From Kingdonia uniflora (lineage: Eukaryota; Streptophyta; Magnoliopsida; Ranunculales; Circaeasteraceae): a stretch of DNA of 64,000 nt. A program made the position numbers and the translations under genes. The stretch lies in the NCBI GenBank assembly GCA_014058105.1, contig JACGCM010002156.1, positions 558,001-622,000 on the forward strand, in the 5' to 3' direction. Shown piece by piece: positions 35,226 through 46,134 of this stretch (positions are counted from its first letter, which is position 1; each line of letters begins with the position of its first letter). The notes under the pieces are model-generated. The model had not been told where the DNA came from and ran no database searches. It worked only from the letters and a program-made list of their open reading frames with translations.

Positions 35226-35280
35226 AACCCTGTGCGGTGTTCTTTTTACCGCGCAGTAAAAGGACCACCGCGCGGTGTTT
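35226..35280. repeat. Palindrome near right end of element B
   Basis: An imperfect palindrome with gcggtgttctttttaccgcg in the left part and ggaccaccgcgcggtg in the right part closely matches the core of the 88-bp palindrome at 29,138. It sits about 145 bp inside the right TIR, symmetrical with the left one. Confidence 0.85.
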
Positions 35281-35403
35281 TAATCTTCTCTACATTAAAA
35301 TAAAAAAAACCACGTTGGCAAACTCACACTAGCTTTTGGGAGAGGTTGAGTTTGAGTTGTGGGTTTGGTGGGCTAGGGTGTCAGAACCCACACCCAAATT
35401 CAC

Positions 35404-35426
35404 ACTCGCTGCTAGAGATGCTCTAA
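35404..35426 (-). repeat. Element B right TIR and TSD
   Basis: On the minus strand the end reads GAGCATCTCTAGCAGCGAG, an imperfect partner of the left TIR, with TAA at 35,424-35,426 outside it. Confidence 0.85.
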
Positions 35427-36887
35427 CAATTAAAGAGTTTGTTTACTCTCAAGAGTCTCAGTTCTACTACAGTATGTTGCAGTAATCATGCACTCTAGCT
35501 GAAACTGTGCTAGCCTGCTAGGGCTTATTTTGAGTACCACAACCCACAGCAGAGCCTTTTGGTGGCTAGGCCTTTCAGGTCTTTGAACTTTGAAGGCAAC
35601 ATAGAACAATAGCGAGGCTTGTGTGGTCGCTAGGTCTTATTCAGTCTTAAGCTTAGTTGATTACAAGGCTATGTTGGAGGAATTATAAGCCCATCCTCGT
35701 TCTATACTTCTAGTTGCTTCACAAAACACGGGGACAATGTTGAAGACACTTTTACAGGAAATTTCCTCCTTACGAGAACCCTTTATGAGGATAACTTAGA
35801 ATCCACCCATACATTTCTGACACGACAACACACATAAATCCACCAACACATTCAAAGTACAGAAGCTCCACTTCCAAACTACGTAAAAGAAATACTCAAC
35901 GATATTCCTAACTAGTCTTCAACTCCTTCCCTCATTATTTTTTCTCCACTCGTTATCTGCAATGACGCCCTTTTTCCATTACCAAACTCCATCGTTCCTT
36001 GCAAATTACAACCACATAGAGGCACTCACTCGCTCTCTTACCAATATATACTTATAGCAGAAAGTTTTTCTTATGTATTGTCCAACCAGACAAGAGAAAA
36101 TAGATTTCCATGATGCGTCTAACTATTATATGGAACATGAATTTTCATTTTCCTACGTTTTGAAGAAAGGATGATTTGGTACATAGAAATACAGGTGGGA
36201 TTGAACAGAGGAGCCTAGCAAGATTTTGATTGTCTAAGGGAAGATTGATTTCTTTGAAAGTTAGTGTTTATGCAATCCTGTGGTGCTTTGCGTGGAAAGT
36301 AACTATAAGATTTAAAGGAAAATCCCTTCAATTTATCTCTGATTATTTAGAAGGTTATTTCTACTCTGGCCTTTGCTTGGGTTATTATGGTTGCGTGGAA
36401 ACTTCTTTTTTGAGAAATTCATGCATAGATGAGATCTCTACTTGTTCGGCTTTGGGTAGAAGTAACAAATAGATACACAACAGCAATGCATAACCCCTTG
36501 TGATGTGAGGTATGTGTGCTTGCATCTTCTTTTGATGCGGAAAAAGGGATTTAGAAACATAATCATTTTCATATGGCAATCAGATTCAGTTTTTTTTTAA
36601 GGTACATAATCCTAGCAGGGGGATTTACAATAAAAATGCTAGCAGAGTGAGGTGACAATCCTACCAAGTGCTCTCATTAAGGAAAAGTTGTAATTTAAGC
36701 GTAAGGCAATATGCAAAAACATTTAAACAGAGTTGAAGGCTATATGTCAAACTTAAGCAACCTCACTACTGATCAACTTATGTCATGAGAATAGAGTACA
36801 TATTGTAACTGAAGACAGCAATTTTAGAAAATACCTATGTTAGAGTTTCATCTAATGTATTGTACACATAGTTGATCTCAGATCGCC
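35427..36887. other. Paralogous mTERF-flank DNA, no gene; holds an empty LINE site
   Basis: From about 35,455 to 35,660 this sequence matches 38,118-38,317 upstream of the intact mTERF gene, so it is the continuation of the copy 1 duplication. It includes gtcttaagcttagtt at 35,644-35,658 without a LINE, whereas the paralogue has one. The rest up to the mTERF stop codon shows no domain; an 80-codon open frame at 36,230-36,472 looks like chance. Confidence 0.65.
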
Positions 36888-38048
36888 TCAAGAAATCTTA
36901 AAGCTCACCTTTTTATACGCATTCAATAGTTCAGGCGCTTCTTTTTCATATTTGATCAAATACAATTTGACAAAACTTGAATCAGATATAAGTAACGAGC
37001 TACCAATATTGACTTTGTTCTTGCTCAGGAGGCCCTTGGAGAGTAAACATTGAAGAACCGTCCACCTTGAAATAAGCCTCTTCTCCATGTTATATGTGAG
37101 CGAGGATGTGTACTTAACAAGATATGAAGGCTCCAAATCGAGCTTGTTAATGAAGAAATACAACCCTCTCTTAAGCTTCTTCTTCGAAGTATACATAAAT
37201 TTGGGATAATTCCTGAACATGGAAATAATCTCATTCTCAGAGAACCCATAGTTCCTAAATATTTCCATTTTCGCTTCCCAATTAGCCTTGCTCAATCCCA
37301 ATTTTGTGTTAATGGCTTCAATAAACAACATGCTAGAGGGATTAAAACCCAATTCCTCAACTTCTCGGACTATCTCATTAAATTGGTTATTGTTACGAAT
37401 TAGCACACGAGGGTATCTAATCATCAACTTAGATATGCTGGATTCAGGCACACCAAGATCCCGCAAAACTTTAACCTTAGGCACAATTAGCTTCTGGTGA
37501 CTGGCATTAAGAATCCATGCGGATTTTCTTAGGATAAGGGCAACATTTTCATCGGTAATAAGAAAAGTTTTTAGATAATCAAAAGAAGGGATGATATAGG
37601 CTTTTAAGCTGTAAGCGAGGAATGTAGGGCTTGAAGAAACATATTTGACAATTTGGGGACCAGAAAAACCTACCACTTTAAGAAACTCAAGTTTGGGATG
37701 AAGGATGTTTTCCTTATTGGCCAGCAGTAGCTTGGGGCGCTTAGCAATGAGATTTGAGATCTGGGGTTTGGTGAAGCCGTGGTCTTGAAAGAATTGGAGG
37801 TTAGAATCAGGTTTAGTTGTGGTTTGGAAGTTGAGTTTCTTAGAAGCTGTAATTGCTGCTTGTGGTGAGAGACCACAATTGTTAATGAGATAAGAAACAA
37901 CAAAACAAGAATCCTTTGTAGGTTTTAGTACTGAAATTGATCTCCTCAAAAATGGGTTTTGGAAAATTGGTGGGATTATATCAAAATCTCTAACTTTTTT
38001 CCCAACTTGAGTTGCCAAATTTCTAGACAGAAAAGCAAACATTTTCAA
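36888..38048 (-). CDS. mTERF-family organelle transcription/RNA factor
   Basis: mTERF proteins bind organellar nucleic acids and affect transcription or splicing in mitochondria or plastids. The frame is open for 386 codons without introns. Residues 1-45 (MKMFAFLSRNLATQVGKKVR...) are basic with few acids, like a mitochondrial presequence. A series of mTERF helical repeats follows. Each has a Pro near the end of the first helix: HGFTKPQISNLIAKRPKLLL, VVGFSGPQIVKYVSSSPTFL, LGVPESSISKLMIRYPRVLI and YGFSENEIISMFRNYPKFMY. The start could be either of two nearby ATGs (38048 or 38042; the truncated copies use the second). It is the only intact copy among three in the window. The type is the short-repeat, multi-copy MTERF family common in plants. 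Confidence 0.9.
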   Translation of the reverse strand: MKMFAFLSRNLATQVGKKVRDFDIIPPIFQNPFLRRSISVLKPTKDSCFVVSYLINNCGLSPQAAITASKKLNFQTTTKPDSNLQFFQDHGFTKPQISNLIAKRPKLLLANKENILHPKLEFLKVVGFSGPQIVKYVSSSPTFLAYSLKAYIIPSFDYLKTFLITDENVALILRKSAWILNASHQKLIVPKVKVLRDLGVPESSISKLMIRYPRVLIRNNNQFNEIVREVEELGFNPSSMLFIEAINTKLGLSKANWEAKMEIFRNYGFSENEIISMFRNYPKFMYTSKKKLKRGLYFFINKLDLEPSYLVKYTSSLTYNMEKRLISRWTVLQCLLSKGLLSKNKVNIGSSLLISDSSFVKLYLIKYEKEAPELLNAYKKVSFKIS

Positions 38049-38317
38049 TCAAATCTTAAGTTTCTTTCTTTTACCTGCAAATTTAATTTGAAGAGTTGAA
38101 GAGTTTGGAGCTTCCCTCTCTCAGTTCTACTACAGTATGTTGTTGCAGTAATCATGCACTTCAGCTGAAACTGTGCTAGGGCTCATTTTGAGTCCCACAA
38201 GCCACAACAGAGCTTTTGGTGGCCAAGTCCTTCAGGCCTTTGAACCATGAAGGCATCGACATATAACAATCGCGAGACTTGTGGCGGCTAGGTCTTATTC
38301 AGTCTTAAGCTTAGTTT

Positions 38318-38746
38318 TTTTTTTGGATTGGTAAACCTTAACTTAATAATCAAAAGATGTTACATAGGAAGTCTTATCTCCCTGTAAAGCTCCAATCAAC
38401 CATATAGGCGGAGAATCAATCCAGGCAATACAAAAACTGTCCCCCATGGACTAGCGGCAATCTCATGGGCGACTGAGTTCGTACTTCGTGGCTTAAAAGT
38501 AATACAAATATCAACAAAATATTTAAACATATCTAAGCAGTCTTGTAATATTGCCTTAGTAGTTCAGGAAATAGCTGCATAACCGTTCTTGCAAAATGAG
38601 TAGATTGGTTTAGCATCAGTTTCTATCATCACTCTCTCGCTTCCATGCTCCTGTGCCCAGAGAATGCCGCTCATAACTGCTAATGTCTCGCTCTCTTCAC
38701 TAGACGCAAATCGGCGAGAGGAAGCGCGGGATGCACCAAAGGTATT
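38318..38746 (-). mobile_element. 5'-truncated LINE (LINE-2 family) with 15-bp TSD
   Basis: The 429-bp body matches 19,970-20,385, the 3' end of LINE-2 (RNase H tail), at high identity. On the minus strand it ends in a poly(A) run (38,318-38,326). It is flanked by gtcttaagcttagtt at 38,303-38,317 and 38,747-38,761. The same 15 bases occur once, without insertion, at 35,644-35,658 in the paralogous segment. This is a textbook truncated insertion made after the mTERF segment duplicated. Confidence 0.95.
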
Positions 38747-38918
38747 GTCTTAAGCTTAGTTGATTACGGGGACAATGGGGCTGCAATTTTTTTTTTGCTT
38801 GGCAAGCCAGGTTTAGGCAGACCCGTGACTAGATATCTATAATAAGAAAAAGAAAAAGAAAACTCAACTTATTTATTGGGTCTTAGCTGTCGATTCTACT
38901 GATATGAGTAATGATACG

Positions 38919-39701
38919 TGTTGGGGGTGAACGTGCAGAATACATCACCCTCGCGCAATTTGGTTTTATTCGTTATCTTCATGGCATACAAATAATCTAC
39001 CAAGAAACTAGAAACGAAATTAACATACACACAAATCACAATATTTATCGGAGGTTCACCATAAGGTTATTCCCCCCACCAAGCTATAAATCCACTATGT
39101 ATCCAAGTTCAATTACAAGCACTCAAGGGATTCCAACAATCATGAAAATCCCTAATCTCGCAATAATCATCACATAGATTTACAAGAGATAAAAAAAACC
39201 ATAAGATATCCATCAAGAACATCGAAGATTACCTCAACAAAGACCATGTTGCATACCTTCTTCTTGAAACCCTTCAATCTTCTATCTACCTTGATTTCTC
39301 TTCTTAGCAACCAAGATGTACTTCCCCTCTCACCATCAAATCCCAAGAGAACAATACCCTCCACCTTCTTCCTTGTAAAGACCAACTCTTTACGAGGTCT
39401 ACCACAAATGTTACATCTCCACTAGATTTCAAGTTTCTTACACAAAGGCTTTTTAACTCATACACTGTATTAGAAGGCTTTGAACTCACATTCTATATTT
39501 ATAGACTCTCTATTAGGTTATCTCCGAAGTACGCATCACGAGATAAATCATCGCTTTGGATTAAATCCCATTCAAAACGAAATTAGAAACAAACAAATAG
39601 AGCCTTTTTCATTCGAATGACCTCATGACTCGTTCGAACGACTTCAACGGAAACTCTGTCGTTCGAACGACTTTCCCCTGTTTTAAGCCGCAATCCTAAC
39701 A
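38919..39701 (-). repeat. 3' LTR of the non-autonomous element
   Basis: This is the 783-bp LTR. On the minus strand it runs TGTTAGGATTGCGG to CCCCCAACA. It carries TTCGAA palindromes near 39,611-39,671 in U3 and a TATA box, ctataaatatag, at 39,504-39,493. It matches 40,630-41,467 along most of its length. Confidence 0.88.
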
Positions 39702-39715
39702 ATCTCCACCTCGGC
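39702..39715 (-). other. Polypurine tract
   Basis: On the minus strand gccgaggtggagat stands directly before the 3' LTR start TGTTAGG, where plus-strand priming would occur. Confidence 0.6.
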
Positions 39716-40615
39716 GAAAAACCTCAATTCATATCTTCATTGACCATCCATAGCACGAACAAACCCATCAACAAAAAAAATGCTGAACTTGTTTACTTCG
39801 TATCCGCTACCCAAGATCAAAATACTTTCGTACCCAAAACCAGATTCGTCAAAGTCGATGAACATTTATTATCTTCTTTTCTCTTCGTGATAAACCATAC
39901 TTCCGAGCTTGCTTCACCTACAGCCATGAAACTATACTGCTCTAACTTCTACTTTGAATACATCTCCATAAGCACCATCAAGTCCACCCCTGAACTCCAT
40001 CACATAAAAGAGCCTCTGAAACAGTAATTTCATCATACCAATAAAATCACCCAATTTTGCCTACACCAGCAAAATCAGAACCAGCGTATGTTTAATCTAG
40101 AAATGAAAAAAATTTAAATATTACACACTAACCTGGCCATGTCGAACAAACCTGCGAAATCTGACTCTATGTCGCAAACCCAAAGTCTCCGCACATCAAC
40201 ACACTTTGTCACCACACGAACCATAACTTGCGACCATGATTAATAAAATTGTGACCCGCCAATTTGGTAATCAGCCATGGTGAATAACTTGAGGTGCCAC
40301 CACGATTATACAAATTTAACGAACATCGGTCCTAGAGAAAAACCATCCCCCCTTACCAAACTTTTGAAGTTTTTGCCAGAACTGCTCCACCTGGAACAAA
40401 GAACCATGTTTAACCCTTTCTCCCAACATAACCATGTTGCCATGCTTGTGTATAAAATCGTTTTCATCTAAATCTCTACTTCCCAAACTTTACCGCTTGA
40501 GAAAATCATGTAGCCAAAATAATAGAAACCAAATCCATCTTAAAAAATTCAACTATCTGACTTAACCATCGAACCCAAGAATCTTCAAGAACTATAATCC
40601 CAAGGTCTTAACCTT

Positions 40616-40627
40616 GCTCTGACACCA
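40616..40627 (-). other. Primer-binding site
   Basis: On the minus strand TGGTGTCAGAGC follows the LTR end CCAACA after two bases. It differs at one base from the usual initiator-Met tRNA site. Confidence 0.7.
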
Positions 40628-40629
40628 AT

Positions 40630-41467
40630 TGTTGGGGGTGAACGTGTGAAATACATCACCCTCGCGCAATTTAGTTTTATCTGTTATCCTCATGGCATAC
40701 AAATAATCTACCAAGAAACTAGAAATGAAATTAACATACACACAAAACACAATATTTACCAGAGGTTTACCATATGGCTACTTCCCCCACCATATGAAAT
40801 TAACATACACACAAAACACAATATTTAACAGAAACTAGAAATAATCTACCAAGTTCAATTACAAGCACTCAAGGGATTCTTACAATCATGGAAATCCTTA
40901 ATCTCACAATAATCCTCACATAGATTTACAAGAGATAAAAGAAACATAAGAGATCTATCAAAAACATCGAAGATTACCTCAACAAAGACCATTTTGCATA
41001 CCTTCTTCTTGAAACCCTTCAATCTTCTATCTACCTTAATTTCTCTTCTTAGCAACCAAGATGTACTTCCCCTCTCACCATCAAATCCCAAGAGAACAAC
41101 ACCCTTCACCTTTTTTCTTGTAAAAACCAACTCTTTACGAGGTCTACCACAGAGGCTACATCTCTGCTAGATTTCAAGTTTCTCACACAAAGGCTTTTTA
41201 ACTCACACACTGTATTAGAAGGCTTTGAACCCACACTCTATATTTATAGACTCTCTATTAGGTTATCTCCGAAGTACGCATCACGAGATAAACCATCGAT
41301 TTGGATTAAATCCCATTCAAAACGAACTTAGAAATAAACAAATAGAGCATTTTTCGTTCGAACAACCTCATGACTCATTCAAACGACTTTAACGAAAACT
41401 CTGCCGTTCGAACGACTTCCCCACTCGTTCGAACGACTTTCCCCTGTTTTGAGCCGTAATCCTAACA
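40630..41467 (-). repeat. 5' LTR of the non-autonomous element
   Basis: This is the 838-bp LTR. It is longer than its partner chiefly because of a local duplication of a segment with attaacatacacacaaaaca (about 40,729-40,828) and one extra TTCGAA palindrome unit near 41,405-41,437. The many differences between the LTRs suggest an old insertion. Confidence 0.87.
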
Positions 41468-41472
41468 ATACA

Positions 41473-42632
41473 TACTTTGGATGGCTTTGATGATTTTCAT
41501 GATACTTTTGTACCATAGAAATGATATGGGTCGTCCAACCCTAAATTGCCGATTTGAATGACATTTATGGGTTTTAACTTTCTTCTCCCTACACAAATTC
41601 TTCTTCCTTCAAATCAATCCTTCTTCCCTATCTTACCTCTAGAGATCATTCTTCCCTATCTAACCTCTAGAGATGAAACTTAAATCGATTCGTAGAAAAT
41701 GAATTATTAACTCTTTATGAATCTCCTGTTGTTATTTTATTTGATTTCTTTAGAGATTACGAGTCTCTATCAATCAAATTAATCTTCAATCGATTGAGAA
41801 AAAACCTTGCTCTTGGGAAGTAGTAGTTAATAATTGATGTTTAAGACTTACTCAATCTATATTGCAGTTTACACATTGCTCTGTTACTGTTTTACACATA
41901 ACTTTGTTGAGTTTAAACATTGTTATGTTGTTGTTTTTTATTTTGTTTTGTTTAGAGCACAAAGAAAATCTCAAAGCTTGAATTCGACCAAACTACGCCA
42001 TTAGATACGAATACAATAAAAATCATGAAGAATTACACAAATAAGTATTGGGTCGAGGTTATCCCCTCCTTGACTATGACCACTGAACTTAAACTGGTAT
42101 GTCATTTGCCAGCTATGCTTTGTGTAGGAACTCTACAACCATCTCATATTGACCCACACTTGAGTTTCCATAATGACTTTGCGTTGTTTAAGATGAGGTC
42201 TTGCCCTTTGCACAATATGGAAAAATGAGGCTTAACCTTAATGTCTTAAGGAATGTTACTAAAGTTGAGCGAACCTTGAGGAGACGCTTCAATTTTTGGC
42301 AAATAATTAACTTTTATGTAATACAATATGCTTGGGACTGTATAATGGTCAAATAGGATTAGCTTTTGGCTGTGGGGTGGGGTGGGGGAGAGAACAACGT
42401 TTCTAAGGGAGATAAGAACGGACCTTGTGGAGGAAGGGAAGAATTTGGAGTTAGTGTGGCATCTAGTGGGGCAAATGGTCTTATGGAATGAGATTTGGAG
42501 TTATCTTATACTTTGGACATAAATTAAGGTTGTTGAGTCAATCTTCAGTGGATGCTGTAAAACATAAGGAATTTTCTAACTAGAGGTTTTAGGAGAAATG
42601 TAGTGTGATTAAATTGGCATTTTTTCGAATAT
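41473..42632. other. Intergenic, no gene seen
   Basis: This is noncoding AT-rich DNA. A 67-codon open frame at 42,025-42,228 lacks domains or splice partners. I see nothing else. Confidence 0.5.
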
Positions 42633-43751
42633 CTATATAACAATATAATTACGAACGCATCTGTAGAATCGATTCCTGTCATGCCACGTCGCCATCTCTG
42701 AAATTGTTATATTTCGCCACGTAAATCTCTCTCCCTTAGCAATATACCGACACGTAAACATGTTTGGAAACTCCTTTGACAAAGAATTGTGCTTTGGTTG
42801 CATCTCTTCGATACTCCTAATCGCAAACGACTCTCCCATCTTCTCGCAAAGAGTTGTGCGGTCGTTTGAGGTTTTTATTATTCAGGTTTTTAGTCTCTTT
42901 GAACTTCTTAATTATGCTTTTTCATTTGGTCTCAATCACACTCAATTTCCTCTCCATGGTTGCAGAGATCATCCATTCACATGAATTTTAGATTCTCCGA
43001 CGGTTGCCATAATAAACGAATTAAATGAAACAAATGTCGATTTATGCCAGATTCTGCAAAAAAGAAGGTATGTAACTTTAATTGAATTTTGTTAGCCAAT
43101 TCTTCTTGGATGCTCTCCTAATTTTGTAATAAAGATCATCAATTTGGAGTTTAGATGTCGAGTTTGAATTTAATTTATGATATTTGCTTATAGTAGGATA
43201 CTTCTGTTTCAAAATTATTTTGGTGTTTCTTTAAACTTCTGACCAATTTTCTTTCATGCTTACTTAATTTCCATCAGTCTTATTCATTCTCATCTCAAAT
43301 TACTATTAATGTATTTTATATTTGTCTTCACCCAATTTTCTTAGTTTTCAGTAATTCGTCTTTCGCTCATCACCACTTGGTTTCACGAAATTCAAACCCA
43401 ACTTGAAAACCTATATAAAAATCTAAATAAATGGCTATCATTACAATATATCAATCCCATTCTTTCTTCCTCATTGCAGAAAAAAAAAAAAAAAAAACCA
43501 ATATAGCAAACCGACACCGGAGAGGGTTTAGGTTTATCCTGCCTCCAGTAATTGATTTTCTCACTTCATATGCATGTTTATTAGAAGTTAAAGTTAATGT
43601 TTTGATGCACCAAGAAATAAATGTATGTTTGGTACTTTGGTTGCATAATTATTATACAATTTACAGTTACTGTTTGGTTGAGTCTTCCTGTATAATTGAA
43701 TGCTTTATTTTGGTGTTACGTAGAAGTGTAGTTGAGTCTTTGGGTGCAAGT
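42633..43751. mobile_element. Helitron-like noncoding unit 1
   Basis: The unit begins tctatataacaata and soon has a pair of tgccacgt/cgccacgt motifs, as in the 5' end of plant Helitrons. Its middle (42,882-43,090) and end (43,140-43,750) are clearly related to 44,618-44,800 and 44,850-45,448 in the next unit. It has no coding capacity. The superfamily call is tentative because I found no clear CTRR end. Confidence 0.45.
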
Positions 43752-44060
43752 TTATCTATATAATAATTTTGTAGAATCGACTGTGGTTTTGCCACGTAAC
43801 CTTTTCTCAGTTTATTAGATTTCGCCACGTCAGTATTTTTAATCATTTCTATTATGCCATGTTTTTTGACCAAAATGAAACCCGCAAGAAAGTTTTTTGC
43901 TTCTTCTCCGGAGACGTAACTCTTCTGTTCTTTTTTTTTTCTCTATCTCTCTCTTTAAAATCGACTATATTCAACATAAATTCTCTCCATTAACTAGCGC
44001 CTCCACGTCTCTCTCTTTGTGTACTGGAATTGAGATTCATAACAAAACTTAAACAGGTAC

Positions 44061-44118
<58 letters not shown>

Positions 44119-45448
44119 TTCTTAAAATTTATAGATTTTAGAAGTTTTGATTTCATTTGTGATTAACAAATCAATCTCTGTCATTTTTCATGATTTAGGG
44201 TTCATCGTCTAGATTCCTAACATTAAAATTTTAAAGACATAATTCGATCCAATTTGCTCTTCCTGTGGATTTCAAAATATTCAAGTTTTCTTGATTTATG
44301 GTAATTCTCCATCTCTCTTCAATTGTCTGATATTGTTCATTACGTTTTGTATTTGTTCTTTCCTATATTGTGTCAACCTTGACATCCATTTTAAGTTGCG
44401 TACTCAGCCACCAATTCTCTCTAACAGTTACGACTCTTCCCATCTTCCTTCTTTTCAAATAATGTTATATACAAATGGCTCTCTTTTCCTCTCAAATTTT
44501 TTGGTCTCTGAACACTTCAAAGTTCAAGCATTAGTTTTTAATACGATGTTTGAGTACGGTAGTGCTAATTTTCTCCTCCTATCTGTTGATTTAGGGGATC
44601 TCATGATTCAGGTTTTTACTCTTTTTGAACTCTTTAATTATGTTTTTCATTTGGTTTCAATCACATTAAATTTTGTCTCCATGATTGCAGAGATCGTTCA
44701 TTGAATGTAGATATTCCGACGATTGCCATAATCAACGAATTTCATGAAACAAATGTTGACTTATTGCAGATTCTACAAAAGAAGGTATATAACTTTAAAT
44801 GAATTTTCTTAGCCAGTTCGTTTTGGATGCTCTAATTTTGTCTTGCTACTTTGTAATATATAGATGATATTGGGTTTGAATCTATGATCTCTGCTTATAT
44901 TATGATACTTCTGTTTCAAAATTATTTTGGTATTTATGATAAATTTATGACCAATTTTTTTCATTCTTTCTTAATATCCATCAATCTATTCATTCTCATC
45001 TCAAATTACTGTTGATGTTTACTTTTAACTTTTCTTCACCCAATCTTCCTTATTTTTCTGTAATTCATCTTTCGCTCATTACTACTTGGTTTCACAAAAT
45101 TCAAACCAAACCCTATATGAAAAACCGAAATCAATGGCTATTATCACAATATATCAATCCCAACCCTTTTTCCTCATTTTAGAAAAATAAAAGAATATAA
45201 CAATCTGACCACTCAAAGGAGAGGGTTCAAGTTTATCTTGCCTCGAGTAATTAATTTTGGCACTTCAGATGCATGTTGATTAGAAGTTAAAGCTATCGTT
45301 TTGGTGCACAAAGAAATAATTGTATGTTTGGTACTTTGGTTGCATATTATACAATTTACAGTTACTATTTGGGTGTGTGTTCCTAAATAGTTGAATGCGT
45401 TGGTACTACATAGAAATGTAGTTGAGTGTTTGGGTGTGGCTTTATACA
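43752..45448. mobile_element. Helitron-like noncoding unit 2
   Basis: This unit follows unit 1 directly and begins tctatataataattttg with tgccacgt and cgccacgt motifs. It shares the internal text cgacgattgccataatcaac (unit 1 has a variant) and ends with gtgtttgggtgtggctttat. It is longer than unit 1, partly because of the CT microsatellite and an exon-like extra block at 43,900-44,600. No ORF with a domain was seen. Confidence 0.45.
44064..44116. repeat. (CT)n microsatellite
   Basis: About 26 uninterrupted CT units lie inside Helitron-like unit 2. Confidence 0.97.
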
Positions 45449-46134
45449 CCTAATTTTACGTGTTTTAATTAGAGCCATGGTTACCAATTAGGCGATGAAA
45501 GAGATTGATTTTATAGGAATATACAAGCTAATGTGCATTATCCTTACCTGAATAAAAACTTTATTTTTTTCCCTTTTTTTAATTTATTAGTAGTATATTT
45601 GGCCTACTATTTAGTTAGAGAAACTCAGGTCTTTGCTCACCATCTAGATGCTACTTCCAAGTCAGCGGTTTATCGCTTAGGTATCAAATCAAAAATAAAG
45701 TAACAAATGAGAGTTTATGTATAACTTTACTAATTTTAGTTGATTATGTTTTCTTTACTTACAGTCTCTTGGACTTGCTCAGTCACGTCAAACATTTTAC
45801 AGATTTAACAACACAAAACTGATAGGTAGGTACAGGCCTACGTAGGCTTTTATTGGAGGTATTTGGTGATCTCAAACATTTAGAGTGCATTGTCATGAAA
45901 ACGAATTTGTTCATTTAGTTTTATCTTTTGGTAGTAATAGTCTAATAGATGTGTAAGGGTTTTTCTTATTATACCATTTTTTTTCGAGTTTCAAAATAAT
46001 AATAATAATGTTCAACTAACCCTGTAAATCCAAGTCACTAGTAGTTTAAATGGGTGTAGCTGCAAGGACAGATGTCATCCCAAAGCAGGCAAGTGAGTAA
46101 AGAAATACGGTCTATGTTGAACCTTTCGGTAGGC
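45449..46134. other. Spacer, no gene seen
   Basis: AT-rich noncoding DNA lies between Helitron-like unit 2 and mTERF copy 3. No domain or repeat was recognised. Confidence 0.45.

Larger units (their letters stand above)
28992..35423. mobile_element. PIF/Harbinger element B with ORF1, transposase and PMD gene
   Basis: The element is 6,432 bp. The left end is GAGCATCCGCAGCAGGGTG. The right end, read on the minus strand, is GAGCATCTCTAGCAGCGAG. Both flanks carry TAA (28,989-28,991 and 35,424-35,426), the three-base target duplication of PIF/Harbinger. Contents: Myb/SANT-like ORF1 on plus, transposase on minus and a plant-mobile-domain gene on minus. Large CCGCGCGG palindromes lie near both ends and at the transposase/PMD boundary. 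It inserted in the leader of a duplicated mTERF copy. All three genes are broken, but the termini remain clear. Confidence 0.9.
38919..41467 (-). mobile_element. Non-autonomous LTR retrotransposon (short internal region)
   Basis: Two LTRs flank only 928 bp. On the minus strand each LTR starts TGTTAGGATT and ends CCCCCAACA. After the 5' LTR come two bases and TGGTGTCAGAGC (40,627-40,616), a near match to the initiator-Met tRNA PBS. Before the 3' LTR stands a purine tract, gccgaggtggagat (39,715-39,702). Flanks atacg (38,914-38,918) and ataca (41,468-41,472) may be a decayed 5-bp target duplication. The internal region has no gag or pol text; a 95-codon frame at 39,740-40,027 has no domain. It must have depended on proteins from another element. 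Confidence 0.88.

Noticed and set aside
36230..36472. 80-codon open frame upstream of nothing in particular
   Set aside because: No domain; lies in the mTERF 3' flank.
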